A model generated the notes under the pieces. That model was not told the DNA's origin, ran no database searches, and saw only the letters and a list, made by a program, of their open reading frames with translations. 64,000 nt of DNA from CAVSVP01 sp963731125 (lineage in GTDB: Bacteria > Pseudomonadota > Gammaproteobacteria > Competibacterales > Competibacteraceae): positions 47,499-111,498 of the forward strand of contig CAVSVP010000005.1 of the NCBI GenBank assembly GCA_963731125.1. The letters run 5' to 3'. The position numbers were made by a program, and so were the translations under genes. Below are positions 1 to 9,528 of this stretch, in pieces (position 1 is the stretch's first letter; the number at the start of each line of letters is the position of its first letter).

Positions 1-71
1 CAGAGCAACTTAATACACTACTGGTAGAGGTCAGTCAGCGCAGGCTACCTTTCTACTTCGGAGAGAACCCT

Positions 72-1436
72 ATGGAGGCGAGACAACTTAAAAATGTAGC
101 GGACGTCCGCAAACTCATTGAAAGCCGCAAGCTTAGCCACGTTAAGGTGGGAGTCTTCGATATGGATGGCATCTTGCGGGGTAAGTATATGTCCCGGGAC
201 AAGCTCTTTTCGGCACTGGACAAGGGGTTCGGTTTTTGCGACGTGGTGCTGGGCTGGGATTCCTACGACCAACTCTACGATAACGCAACCTACACCGGCT
301 GGCACACCGGCTATCCTGATGCGCCGGTACGAGTACTGGTGGAAAGCTGTCGGGAACTTCCCTTTGAAGATAGTCTGTTTTTTCTCTGTGAGTTTGCTCC
401 GCCAGCTGAGAAAATTTGTCCTCGAGGTACCCTGCGTCGGGTGTTAAAGACAGCCTGGGATATGGGTTTTGAAGTTTATGTAGGGTTTGAGTACGAGTTT
501 TTTCTCTTTGCAGAGACACCGCATTCTATCCGGGCGAAGCGTTATCGTAATTTAAAACCCATGGCGCCTGGTTATTTCGGTTATTCGGTGCTGCGTAATT
601 CGGTGCATAGCGAGTTTTACCGGCAGTTACTCAACCTTTGCGAAGTCATGAATTTTCCCTTGGAAAGTCTTCACGAAGAGACCGGTCCAGGCGTGCTGGA
701 AGCCGCTATTGCGGTGGACAAGGCCGAAAGCGCCGCCGACAAGGCGGCTTTGTTTAAGACTTTTACCAAAGTCTTGGCGCAGCGCAGTAATTTGCTAGCC
801 ACATTTATGGCCAGATGGTCACCGGATTGGCCGGGATCCAGCGGTCATATTCATATTTCTCTGCTGGACAGCGATGGGAAACCGGCGTTCTACGATTCCA
901 AAAAACCTCATAATATGAGCAATACCATGCGTCGTTTCATCGCCGGCCAACAACAACTGATGCCGGAACTCCTGGCGATGACGGCGCCTACCATTAATGC
1001 TTATACTCGTTTGATTCCGGGTTTTTGGGCACCCACGGAAGCAAGCTGGGGCATTGAAAATCGCACCTGTGCATTACGGGTTATTCCAGGCGATGAGAAA
1101 TCTCAGCGTGTTGAGTACCGGGTTGCCGCTGCCGACGCTAATCCTTATATTATTCTTGCTGCCGCACTGGCCTCCGGTCTTTGGGGGATCGAGAATAAGG
1201 TGGAACCGGAAGCGCCAATACAGGGCAATGCCTATACGCAGCAGTTGCCCGCTGCATTGGCGTTGCCTAAGACGCTCTGGGACGCTTCGCAGCGTCTCAA
1301 AGCCTCGGCAATGGCGCAGGACTGGTTTGGAGCAGCTTTCGTAGAGCACTTCGCCGCCACCCGGGAGTGGGAAGTGCGAGAATTTCGCAAGCACATCACC
1401 GATTGGGAAATGGAACGTTATTTTGAGATTATCTGA
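72..1436 (+). CDS. Glutamine synthetase family protein (gamma-glutamyl-amine ligase-like)
   Basis: A 454-residue member of the glutamine synthetase superfamily, which joins an amine to glutamate with ATP. The C-terminal catalytic half shows the ATP/glutamate-site signatures SSGHIHISL (about residues 257-265), the NAYTRLIPGFWAP stretch and the arginine-rich ENRTCALRVI segment, followed by EYRVAAADANPY. Length and spacing fit the short GlnA-III/PuuA-like group rather than housekeeping GlnA. The ATG follows a GAGAG ribosome site. The stop lies two bases before the aldehyde dehydrogenase start, so the two are co-transcribed; ligase plus aldehyde dehydrogenase resembles gamma-glutamylated amine catabolism (the puu pathway), but no amine oxidase is visible. 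Family assignment is firm; the substrate is inference. Confidence 0.85.
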   Translation: MEARQLKNVADVRKLIESRKLSHVKVGVFDMDGILRGKYMSRDKLFSALDKGFGFCDVVLGWDSYDQLYDNATYTGWHTGYPDAPVRVLVESCRELPFEDSLFFLCEFAPPAEKICPRGTLRRVLKTAWDMGFEVYVGFEYEFFLFAETPHSIRAKRYRNLKPMAPGYFGYSVLRNSVHSEFYRQLLNLCEVMNFPLESLHEETGPGVLEAAIAVDKAESAADKAALFKTFTKVLAQRSNLLATFMARWSPDWPGSSGHIHISLLDSDGKPAFYDSKKPHNMSNTMRRFIAGQQQLMPELLAMTAPTINAYTRLIPGFWAPTEASWGIENRTCALRVIPGDEKSQRVEYRVAAADANPYIILAAALASGLWGIENKVEPEAPIQGNAYTQQLPAALALPKTLWDASQRLKASAMAQDWFGAAFVEHFAATREWEVREFRKHITDWEMERYFEII

Positions 1437-1438
1437 CG

Positions 1439-2830
1439 ATGCTCGCCGTGCAAAGAACCATTAGCCCTGTGGATGGCACCGTCTACGTGGAGCGTCCCTA
1501 TGCCACTGCGCAAGAAATTGACAGCGTTCTCGGCAGAGCAGCCGGAGCTCAGACAGATTGGAAACGGACGAGCATTCCGAAACGGGCGGCTATCTGCACC
1601 CGCTTTGTCGATACCTTGATCGCTGAGACAGCGGAGATTATCCCGGAACTGAGCTGGCAGATGGGGCGTCCCGTCAGTGCTGTGCCCAGCGAAATCAGGG
1701 GATTTGCGGAACGTGCCCACTATATGATCAAGATTGCGGCCAGCGCTTTGGTGGACGTGGAGACGGAGCCGAAGCCGGGGTTTACCCGCTTTATCCATCG
1801 GGAACCCCTGGGCGTTGTTTTAACCATTGCCGCCTGGAATTATCCTTACTTAATCGCTGTCAACAGTGTGGTGCCGGCTATCATGGCCGGTAACGCCGTC
1901 GTATTGAAACACTCGGCGCAGACGCCTTTATGTGCCGAGCGTTTTGCCCGGTGTTTTCAGGCAGCGGGACTACCGGATGACGTGTTTCAAGTCCTGCATA
2001 TGGATCATGCCGGCACCGCGCGAGCTATCGGATATCGCACCGTCGCCTTCGTCGCTTTTACCGGTTCCGTGACCGGTGGCCATGCGATTCAGCAGGCAGT
2101 CGCGTCCCGCTTTATCGCCACGAGTTTGGAACTAGGGGGCAAGGACCCGGCCTATGTGCGGCCCGACGTCAGCCTAAATGATGCGATTGAGCAGCTGGTG
2201 GACGGGGCATTTTTTAATTCTGGACAGTCATGTTGTGCCGTTGAGCGCATCTATGTGCATCGGGCGATTTATAACGCTTTTGTGGACGGCTTTGTAGAGC
2301 AGGTTAAGCAGTACCGTTTAGGTAATCCTCTAGATGTGGCTAACAATTTAGGGCCGATGGTGCGTGCGGCGGCGGCTGACAAGGTTCGTGAGCAAATTGC
2401 CGAAGCCTTGCATGCCGGTGCGCATGCCCTAATCGACCCACAGCTATTCCCGGCGAACCGACCGGGAACACCGTATCTGGCACCTCAGGTGCTGGTCGAT
2501 GTCAATCACCGTATGCCAGTAATGCGCGACGAGAGTTTCGGTCCGGTGGTAGGAATTATGTCGGTGGGTTCTGATGAAGAAGCGATTCGGCTGATGAACG
2601 ACAGTCCCTATGGTCTCACGGCCTCGGTCTGGACGCATGACGAGGCGGCGGCATTGCATATTGGCGAAAGCGTTGCTACCGGCACCTGGTTTATGAATCG
2701 CTGTGATTATCTTGATCCGGCTTTGGCCTGGGTGGGAGTGAAAGATTCTGGCCGTGGCTGTACGCTCTCTGCCGTGGGTTATGAATACTTGACCCGACCC
2801 AAGTCTTTCCACTTAAAGACGGTGCTCTAG
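1439..2830 (+). CDS. NAD(P)-dependent aldehyde dehydrogenase
   Basis: A 463-residue ALDH-superfamily enzyme that oxidises an aldehyde to the carboxylate. It has the cofactor-binding AAWNYPY segment (about 134-140), the FTGSV turn, the general-base glutamate in LELGGKDP and the nucleophilic cysteine in NSGQSCC. The C-terminal SPYGLTASVWT element is typical of the family. It starts two bases after the upstream ligase, so translation is probably coupled. The gene ends in TAG, which matters for judging other in-frame TAG codons in this window. A role with the ligase in amine or amino-aldehyde breakdown is inference. Confidence 0.9.
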   Translation: MLAVQRTISPVDGTVYVERPYATAQEIDSVLGRAAGAQTDWKRTSIPKRAAICTRFVDTLIAETAEIIPELSWQMGRPVSAVPSEIRGFAERAHYMIKIAASALVDVETEPKPGFTRFIHREPLGVVLTIAAWNYPYLIAVNSVVPAIMAGNAVVLKHSAQTPLCAERFARCFQAAGLPDDVFQVLHMDHAGTARAIGYRTVAFVAFTGSVTGGHAIQQAVASRFIATSLELGGKDPAYVRPDVSLNDAIEQLVDGAFFNSGQSCCAVERIYVHRAIYNAFVDGFVEQVKQYRLGNPLDVANNLGPMVRAAAADKVREQIAEALHAGAHALIDPQLFPANRPGTPYLAPQVLVDVNHRMPVMRDESFGPVVGIMSVGSDEEAIRLMNDSPYGLTASVWTHDEAAALHIGESVATGTWFMNRCDYLDPALAWVGVKDSGRGCTLSAVGYEYLTRPKSFHLKTVL

Positions 2831-2884
2831 CCCCATTCCAAAGAAGTCTTGGCAGTCTATAGCGTTAACGTCGCCTTTTCGAGG

Positions 2885-3979
2885 TTACGGGTTGAGTTCG
2901 GTTTTGGCCAGACGTCCTATGGCGGGAGCGCTCAGGCTGCCTAGATAAAGGTAATCGTCGGTTTCCGTCACCGACGTGATCAGGGGATAAGCATCGGTGG
3001 GATCCTGCAGATCTAACAGCACCTGTCCCTCGGTATTGAACGCGAGGATGTGACCGTAGGAGGCAGCCGCGGGACGCAAAAAAGCCGGCAGCCGCTGAAC
3101 CAGCTTGCGTAGCCGGGGCTTATCCGCCAGATAATCTAACAGAGGGTTGCGCGGTGCGATAAGGGCGGTCCAATAACGATCATTTTGGCCAGTCGTTAAA
3201 TTGTCAGGAAACCCAGGCAGCGCTCCGATGACGGTTTCGGTTTGCCCCGTCTTAGCTCCAGTAAGCCAGTAGCGCTGAATGCGATAGGTGCCGGTTTCGG
3301 TGATCAGAACATAACGCTGATCCGGACTAACGGCCACTCCGTTGGCAAAATTGAGATCCTTTAAAAGCGTGGTGGTATGCTGGCTGACTGGATCATAAAC
3401 CAGCAGACGGCCATGACCGCCGTGCTCTAAAATGTCCAGCAGACTAGCTGCGTAGGTGCCGCCAAAAGTTTCGGCGGCGAATTTAGTGGAAGCGTCTGAA
3501 AAATAAATTTTGCCGTCAGCTGCCACATCCACATTGTTAGCGTAACGGATCGGGATCCCTTCGGCTTGCGTGGTGAGCACCTTGAGTTGACCAACGGGGG
3601 TAATTTGCAACAAACCCCGGAAAGCATCGGCGACAATAAGATTACCCTCGTTATCGAAGGCGATTCCCAATGGCCGCCCGCCTGTGTGAATCCAGTCTTC
3701 CAGCTGAGAACCATCGGGATTAAGGCGTATGATCCAGCCTTCCTGTGTGGCTGCATAAATGCGTCCCTGGCGGTCGAGAATAACTTCCTCCGGGCCGTGA
3801 TGGTCGCCTATGGCGAGCATTTCTACGCCCTGCAGCCGAGCGTTGTCGGCAAAGACACCGGTATAGCCGGGATTTGGCGGCGCTTGCCAAGCCACGGGTG
3901 CTAAGGGGACTGGCCAAATCAGAAGATATGCGATAAGAATTCCAATAAAGCCGAGTAAGATAGTGAGTAGGTTTTTCAT
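2885..3979 (-). CDS. SMP-30/strictosidine-synthase-like beta-propeller protein, membrane anchored
   Basis: A 364-residue protein beginning with a lysine and a long hydrophobic segment (about residues 4-30), likely an uncleaved anchor that places the rest in the periplasm. The body has propeller-type repeats (GPEEVILDRQGRIYAAT, RPLGIAFDNEGNLIVAD, YANNVDVAADGKIYFSD) characteristic of the SMP-30/gluconolactonase/strictosidine synthase-like family; members hydrolyse lactones or esters, usually with a bound divalent metal. It is convergent with the ALDH gene and not part of that operon. The substrate cannot be read from the sequence. Confidence 0.8.
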   Translation of the reverse strand: MKNLLTILLGFIGILIAYLLIWPVPLAPVAWQAPPNPGYTGVFADNARLQGVEMLAIGDHHGPEEVILDRQGRIYAATQEGWIIRLNPDGSQLEDWIHTGGRPLGIAFDNEGNLIVADAFRGLLQITPVGQLKVLTTQAEGIPIRYANNVDVAADGKIYFSDASTKFAAETFGGTYAASLLDILEHGGHGRLLVYDPVSQHTTTLLKDLNFANGVAVSPDQRYVLITETGTYRIQRYWLTGAKTGQTETVIGALPGFPDNLTTGQNDRYWTALIAPRNPLLDYLADKPRLRKLVQRLPAFLRPAAASYGHILAFNTEGQVLLDLQDPTDAYPLITSVTETDDYLYLGSLSAPAIGRLAKTELNP

Positions 3980-4047
3980 AAGCTATGCAAGTAGTTAGAA
4001 ATAATCTATTGTCCAGTCGCAAGCAGAACCGGTCCTGGTGCTGATCA

Positions 4048-5169
4048 ATGAAGCTAGTGCAGCGTCACAGCTTAATTTTAGGGTAGATACCTTTCAAAAT
4101 GACCAATATGCTGAGCTTCCATGGATCGACAACCCTAATTTTTAGTCATGACGCTGCACTAGTCACTTTTTTGCTGTCTGATGATAGGCAAAACCAGCCA
4201 CGGCTAGGGGCCATGCTGACCGAAACTAACGCCGTAGTCGATCTGCAGAAGGGATATCACGCTATGACCGGTTTTTTCTCCACCTATTTAACCGATATGT
4301 TAACCCTACTGGATGGAGAAAGATCAGCCCTAGAGGAAGCTCGGAATACTCTTGAGTTTGTGTTGGACCAACAGCCCCCAGATTGCCAGCATTCCCGAGA
4401 CCACCTGACGCTCTTGGCGCCTGTTCCCCGTCCCCGCTCCATCCGCGACTGTCTGTCTTTCGAAAAGCATCTTGTGCAAGCGACGCGCACCGTGGTGAAA
4501 TGGCGGTTTACGCCCCTGGCCAGCCTGGATGCTTGGCTGGAAAAGCGCTGGAGCCGTACCTTGTTCGGTGCACCGCGGGTTTGGTATGAACGTCCTATCT
4601 ACTATAAAGGCAATTCCTTTAGTGTGGTAGGTCCGGAGGCTGACGTGTAGTGGCCGACCTATACGGATAAGCTGGATTATGAACTGGAGTTTGGCGTGTT
4701 TATCGGCAGCGTTGGTCGCAATATTGCCTGCCAACGAGCGCGCCAATACATTGCCGGCTATACCATCTTTAACGACTTTAGTGCGCGCGATATTCAACTT
4801 CGAGAGATGCAGGGCCGCCTGGGTCCTGCCAAGGGCAAAGACTTTGATACGGGCAACGCCATGGGACCCTATCTGGTCACTGCCGATGAAATAAGCAATC
4901 CCTACGGCTTAACGATGGTAGCGCGGGTGAACGGAGAAGAGTGGTCACAGGGTAGTAGCGCGGATATGTACTTTACGTTTGAAGAGATGATTGCTTATAT
5001 CTCTCAAGAGGAAACGCTTTACCCCGGCGAGTTTATTGGTTCAGGTACTGTTGGCAACGGTTGCGGTCTGGAATTGGACCGTTGGTTGCAGCCAGGTGAT
5101 CGTGTCGAACTGGAGATAGAAAACCTAGGTGTACTACGTAATCGTGTCATTCGCCGGTTTCCTGAATGA
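4048..5169 (+). pseudogene. Fumarylacetoacetate hydrolase family protein, broken by a MITE insertion and a nonsense codon
   Basis: FAH-fold hydrolase or isomerase of the aromatic/meta-cleavage type, recognised from DYELEFGVFIG, FNDFSARDIQLREM, AKGKDFDTGNAMGPYLVT and the C-terminal GTVGNGCG. Two lesions are visible. A 101-base inverted-repeat element sits within codons 3-4; removing it together with one CTAG copy joins ATG-AAG-CTA (from 4048) to GTC-ACT, giving a start MKLVTFLLSDD in the same frame as the rest. A TAG at 4648-4650 then interrupts the frame just before the conserved WPTYTDKLDYELEFG stretch, which continues in frame from 4651. An ATG at 4099 inside the element could still give a short product, and an internal restart could yield the C-terminal domain. 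Most likely a dead gene. Confidence 0.85.
4054..4162. repeat. MITE-like inverted-repeat element with CTAG target duplication
   Basis: A 101-base element (4058-4158) flanked by CTAG at 4054-4057 and 4159-4162. The termini are inverted repeats beginning TGCAGCGTCA at both ends, with partial pairing continuing inward through AATTTTAGGGT and ACCCTAATTTTT. It is too short to encode a transposase. CTAG matches the YTAR target preference described for IS701-type transposases, so mobilisation in trans by such an enzyme is possible (inference). It disrupts the 5' end of the FAH-family gene. Confidence 0.75.
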
Positions 5170-5270
5170 ACTTGGATAATGCATAAGACGCTTGTATTCT
5201 TCTACGGTATGTGTATTTTGCCGTTTCTTCCGTCGATATCCCCGCCATTGAGAAAAAACAGCGAGCTAGC

Positions 5271-6446
5271 ATGACCCATCCCTATGAAAGTTTAAAAGGC
5301 AACTGGAATTACCCTACCCCCATCCGCTTTGGAGTAGGACGCATTGCAGAGCTTGCCGATGCATGTCAGGAACTTGGTATAGCCAAGCCCCTACTGGTGA
5401 CTGATTCAGCGCTTGCTGATTTGCCGATGTTGCGGGAAGCACTGCGTATCTGTGAAGACGCTGGCCTGGATTGCGGCCTGTTTTCGGAGGTGCAGAGTAA
5501 TCCAGTGGCAGCCAATGTCGAGGCTGGCGTTCGCACCTATCGGGTGGGTGGTCACGACGGCGTCATTGCCTTTGGCGGTGGCAGTGTCCTCGACGTGGCC
5601 AAAGCGGTGGCGCTTATGGTGGGACAAGAGCGGCCTCTTTGGGATTTTGAAGATCGAGAGGATTGGTATAAACGGGTGAATGTAGACAATATGTCGCCTG
5701 TAGTGGCGGTGCCGACGACTTCTGGTACCGGATCGGAGGTGGGACGAGCATCCGTGATTACGGACCAACGCGATCACACTAAAAAAATTATTTTTCATCC
5801 CAATATGCTGCCGGCTCTCGTTATTGCCGATCCAGCGTTGACTATCGGTTTGTCGCCGGATATGACCGCAGCTGTCGGAATGGATGCGCTTTCCCATAAC
5901 TTGGAAGCCTATTGCAGCCCCCTCTATCATCCTATGGCTCACGGTATTGCCCTAGAAGGCATAAGGTTGATTAAGACATGGCTTCCCGAAGCTTACAAAG
6001 ACGGCAGTAACATAGAGGCGCGCGCTCACATGATGGCGGCCTCTATGCTAGGAGCGACAGCATTTCAGAAAGGCCTCGGAGCAATGCACAGCCTAAGCCA
6101 TGTCTGCGGCGCTATGCTTAATACCCACCATGGTCTGACAAATGCCGTAGTCATGCCCTATGTGTTGTTGTTTAACCAACCTGCCATCACAGATAAGTTG
6201 GCAGCCTTGGCACGTTATCTAGATCTACCCGATCCGTCCTTTCAGGGGGTACTGGATTGGATACTGACGCTGCGTAACAGCATTGGCATTCCGCATACCC
6301 TGGCAGCACTCGGCGTTGAGGAAGAGCATGCTAAGCCGTTTGCGAAAATGGCTGAAGTTGACCCTTCCTCGGGAACCAATCCAGTACTGTTGACGGCAGA
6401 GAATCTGGAGCGACTGTTTCTTAATGCGATACGCGGGGTGCTTTAA
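5271..6446 (+). CDS. Iron-containing alcohol dehydrogenase
   Basis: About 391 residues from the ATG at 5271 (MTHPYESLKGNW); a GTG at 5211 would add 20 residues without family similarity. Group III metal-dependent alcohol dehydrogenase, interconverting alcohols and aldehydes with NAD(P)H. It shows the nucleotide-binding GGGSVLDVAKAVA, the TTSGTGSEV signature, and metal ligands in DALSHNLEAY and GLGAMHSLSHVCGAMLNTHHG. Same strand as the FAH pseudogene and the ligase/ALDH pair, so probably the last member of one catabolic cluster. Substrate unknown. Confidence 0.88.
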   Translation: MTHPYESLKGNWNYPTPIRFGVGRIAELADACQELGIAKPLLVTDSALADLPMLREALRICEDAGLDCGLFSEVQSNPVAANVEAGVRTYRVGGHDGVIAFGGGSVLDVAKAVALMVGQERPLWDFEDREDWYKRVNVDNMSPVVAVPTTSGTGSEVGRASVITDQRDHTKKIIFHPNMLPALVIADPALTIGLSPDMTAAVGMDALSHNLEAYCSPLYHPMAHGIALEGIRLIKTWLPEAYKDGSNIEARAHMMAASMLGATAFQKGLGAMHSLSHVCGAMLNTHHGLTNAVVMPYVLLFNQPAITDKLAALARYLDLPDPSFQGVLDWILTLRNSIGIPHTLAALGVEEEHAKPFAKMAEVDPSSGTNPVLLTAENLERLFLNAIRGVL

Positions 6447-6469
6447 GATTTGCGGCGTAAGCAGAAAAT

Positions 6470-7306
6470 TTAGCCGACTTCCGCCTCCTTCGCCTCCTTA
6501 TCTCGCTCAATCATGGCATAGGCGGAGTGATTATGGATGGACTCAAAATTCTCCGATGCTACGGAGTAGGCGCTAATACGCTCATCAGCGTTCAATTTGG
6601 CAGCGATATCACGCACCATATCTTCAACAAACTTTGGATTTTCGTAAGCTTTTTCCGTTACATACTTCTCGTCGGGACGCTTAAGCAAGCCATATAGCTC
6701 ACAGGAGGCTTCTGCTTCAACCAGGTCTATGATTTCTTCAATCCAAATAAAACCGCGGGTACGCACGCTGACGGTAACATGAGATCGCTGGTTATGAGCT
6801 CCGTACCTGGAAATGCCTTTGGAACACGGGCATAGGCTAGTGACGGGTACCACCACTTTAACGTGCATAACGGGTTTGCCGTTACGAATCTCGCCGATAA
6901 AGGCGACTTCATAGTCCATTAGACTGTGTACGCCTGAAATAGGAGCCGTTTTCGTGATGAAGTACCGAAAGACCATTTCGATATGACCGGCTTCGGCTTC
7001 CAAGCGGTGGGTCATTTCCGCCAGCATATCCTTAAACGAACGTACGGTGATTTCCCCTTTGTGTTTGTTAAGCATTTCCACGAAGCGCGACATATGTGTG
7101 CCTTTAAAGTTGTGAGGCAGATTTACGTACATGTTAAAGGCGGCGATGGTGTGCTGCTCACCGCCGTTACGCTCCCTCACTCGGACTGGATGGCGAATGT
7201 CTTTGATGCCGACCTTATTGATGGCGATGCAGCGGGTGTCGGGACTGTTCTGCACATCAGGGATGTGAACGACGTCAGAATCTGTTGCAGAGATTAACTG
7301 CTTCAC
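6470..7306 (-). CDS. folE2: GTP cyclohydrolase FolE2 (type IB)
   Basis: A 278-residue GTP cyclohydrolase IB, which converts GTP to dihydroneopterin triphosphate, the first step of folate biosynthesis. Typical FolE2 features are DIRHPVRVRERNG near the N terminus, the PHNFKGTHMSRFVEML block, and the metal-site region VPVTSLCPCSKGIS, whose cysteine is the metal ligand in the family. FolE2 enzymes accept several metals and often replace zinc-dependent FolE under zinc limitation. I saw no convincing Zur operator in the 7307-7509 leader. It lies downstream of dxs on the same strand. Confidence 0.95.
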   Translation of the reverse strand: MKQLISATDSDVVHIPDVQNSPDTRCIAINKVGIKDIRHPVRVRERNGGEQHTIAAFNMYVNLPHNFKGTHMSRFVEMLNKHKGEITVRSFKDMLAEMTHRLEAEAGHIEMVFRYFITKTAPISGVHSLMDYEVAFIGEIRNGKPVMHVKVVVPVTSLCPCSKGISRYGAHNQRSHVTVSVRTRGFIWIEEIIDLVEAEASCELYGLLKRPDEKYVTEKAYENPKFVEDMVRDIAAKLNADERISAYSVASENFESIHNHSAYAMIERDKEAKEAEVG

Positions 7307-7509
7307 GGAGTGTAATCCTCAAAATTAGCAGGTGCAGACAGAAGTGGCTTCGTGACCACGCAGGCATATACACCCCTGCTGATCAGGGGTCAATGCAGCG
7401 GGTACTAAGCGATTCATTAAGAGTGTTGACGTGCTCAGCGACTATTCAATTTCTGAGTAAATTAGTTGGATATTACTGCCGATCTACAGAGTTTGGCAAT
7501 ATTTCGACA

Positions 7510-9417
7510 TTAAGATTCCAGCGGTTGTAAGACTTTCGCTTTCAAGGTGTTTAGCATATTTTCTTCCAGAATCTGCAAAATTCCCGCTGCATCCAAACCG
7601 CACCCAGCCAGGAGTTCACCCCGCTCACCCTGGTCGATAAAGTGATCCGGAAGTCCTATATTGCGTATGGGAACGCGTACATCACGAGCGGCTAGACACT
7701 CGTTCACGGCACCGCCGGCTCCCCCGGCTACGGCATTTTCTTCCAATGTGACTAAACGATGGTGGGTAGCCGCCATCCGCATTATGGTCGCTTCATCCAG
7801 AGGTTTTACAAAACGCATATTGACCACTGTGGCGTCAATGCTTGCCGCTACCGCTTCAGCTACGCTGACCATGCTTCCAAAAGCCAGTAAGGCAATGCCT
7901 TTGCCCCAACGCCGTATTTCTGCTTTGCCAACGGGTAAGGTCTGCATGGCCCTGGCGATCGGCACACCGGGACCTTTGCCGCGCGGATAGCGGACGGCGC
8001 TAGGTTGGTTTAACTGGAAGCCTGTATAAAGCATCTGTCGGCATTCATTTTCATCAGCGGGTGCCATCACGACCATATTGGGAATACAACGTAGATAAGA
8101 GTAATCAAAGCTGCCTGCATGGGTGGGTCCATCGGGACCGACAAGGCCCGCGCGATCGATGGCGAACAGCACGGGTAGGTTTTGCAAAGCCACATCGTGA
8201 ATCAGTTGGTCATAAGCCCGTTGTAGAAAGGTCGAATAAATAGCCACTACCGGCTTTAGCCCATCACAGGCCATGCCTGCGGCCAGAGTCACGCTATGTT
8301 GTTCGGCGATAGCGACATCAAAGTACCGATTAGGGAAGCGTTGGGAGAACTTCACCAAGCCGGAGCCTTCGCGCATAGCCGGAGTGATGCCGATCAGACG
8401 TTCGTCCCGTTCCGCCATATCGCATAACCAGTCACCGAATACTTCGGTATAAGTCGGGCTGTCGCCGGATTGTGAGGCAATCATACCCCGTGCTGGGTCG
8501 AATACGCTGACAGCATGATATTTAACAGGACCGTCTTCCGCTAACTTATAACCCTTGCCTTTACGAGTGATAATGTGCAGTAATTTTGGACCCCTAAGCG
8601 TACTAAGGTTACGCAGGGTTTCCACTAATGTTGGCAGGTCGTGACCGTCTATGGGGCCGAAATAGTTAAAACCCATCTCCTCGAATAACGTGACGGGACC
8701 AGGGGTGACCATGCCCTTAACATGTTCCTCGGCGCGGCGGGCCATTTCCCGCATGGGGGGTGGCATATGGCTGAGCACTTTTTTGCCGCTTTCGCGCATT
8801 CCGGAGAGTATTCGATTTGACAATATTCTCGTCAAATAGCTGGATAACGCGCCCACATTGGGGGAAATAGACATCTCATTGTCATTGAGAATGACTAAAA
8901 GATTAGCCTTTAAATCGCCGGCATGGTTGATAGCTTCAAAGGCCATCCCAGCGGTCATGGCACCATCACCGATAATGGCCACCACCTTGCGATCGATACC
9001 GGCGCGCTCGGCAGCAATGGCCATTCCCAATGCCGCGCTGATCGAGGTGCTGGAATGCCCGACTCCAAAGGTGTCGTAGGGGCTTTCGCTGCGTTTGGGA
9101 AACCCCGCTAAACCATTCTTGCGGCGCATAGTGCCCATGTGAAGGCGACGGTTGGTGAGGATCTTGTGCGGATACGTCTGGTGCCCTACATCCCAAACCA
9201 GCCGGTCTTCCGGCGTATTGAAAATGTAATGCAGAGCAGTCGTCAGTTCAATAGTGCCCAGGTTGGCAGCAAAATGACCACCGGTTTTGGCAACCGATTG
9301 AATCAGGAATTCCCGTAGCTCTTCCGCCAGAGACACTAATTTGGTTTCTGGCAGCTTGCGCAAATCGGCGGGTGTATTAATGGTTTCCAAGATGGGAAAA
9401 ACATGGCCTGTTGTCAT
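7510..9417 (-). CDS. dxs: 1-deoxy-D-xylulose-5-phosphate synthase
   Basis: Full-length Dxs (635 residues), a thiamine-diphosphate enzyme that condenses pyruvate with glyceraldehyde 3-phosphate in the MEP isoprenoid pathway. Seen are GHFAANLGTIELT, WDVGHQTYPHKILT, the ThDP motif GDGAMTAGMAFEA ending in NDNEMSISPNVG, the transketolase-type DGPTHAGSFDYSYLR and the C-terminal DHFIDQGERGELL. It lies 111 bases downstream of ispA, so isoprenoid precursor and chain-elongation steps are encoded together, a common gammaproteobacterial arrangement. Confidence 0.97.
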   Translation of the reverse strand: MTTGHVFPILETINTPADLRKLPETKLVSLAEELREFLIQSVAKTGGHFAANLGTIELTTALHYIFNTPEDRLVWDVGHQTYPHKILTNRRLHMGTMRRKNGLAGFPKRSESPYDTFGVGHSSTSISAALGMAIAAERAGIDRKVVAIIGDGAMTAGMAFEAINHAGDLKANLLVILNDNEMSISPNVGALSSYLTRILSNRILSGMRESGKKVLSHMPPPMREMARRAEEHVKGMVTPGPVTLFEEMGFNYFGPIDGHDLPTLVETLRNLSTLRGPKLLHIITRKGKGYKLAEDGPVKYHAVSVFDPARGMIASQSGDSPTYTEVFGDWLCDMAERDERLIGITPAMREGSGLVKFSQRFPNRYFDVAIAEQHSVTLAAGMACDGLKPVVAIYSTFLQRAYDQLIHDVALQNLPVLFAIDRAGLVGPDGPTHAGSFDYSYLRCIPNMVVMAPADENECRQMLYTGFQLNQPSAVRYPRGKGPGVPIARAMQTLPVGKAEIRRWGKGIALLAFGSMVSVAEAVAASIDATVVNMRFVKPLDEATIMRMAATHHRLVTLEENAVAGGAGGAVNECLAARDVRVPIRNIGLPDHFIDQGERGELLAGCGLDAAGILQILEENMLNTLKAKVLQPLES

Positions 9418-9528
9418 ATTTGAAGATCCCTGATCGTGTTAAGCGAGCATAAGGGTTGATGAGTTAGCGCGAGGATGCAAGATAATGATTCACAAAAGCG
9501 AAAACGCTGCGTTGGTAGCTAATTAAGC

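Noticed and set aside
7307..7509. Zur operator or riboswitch in the folE2 leader
   Set aside because: No convincing palindrome of the Zur type or conserved riboswitch core could be seen.
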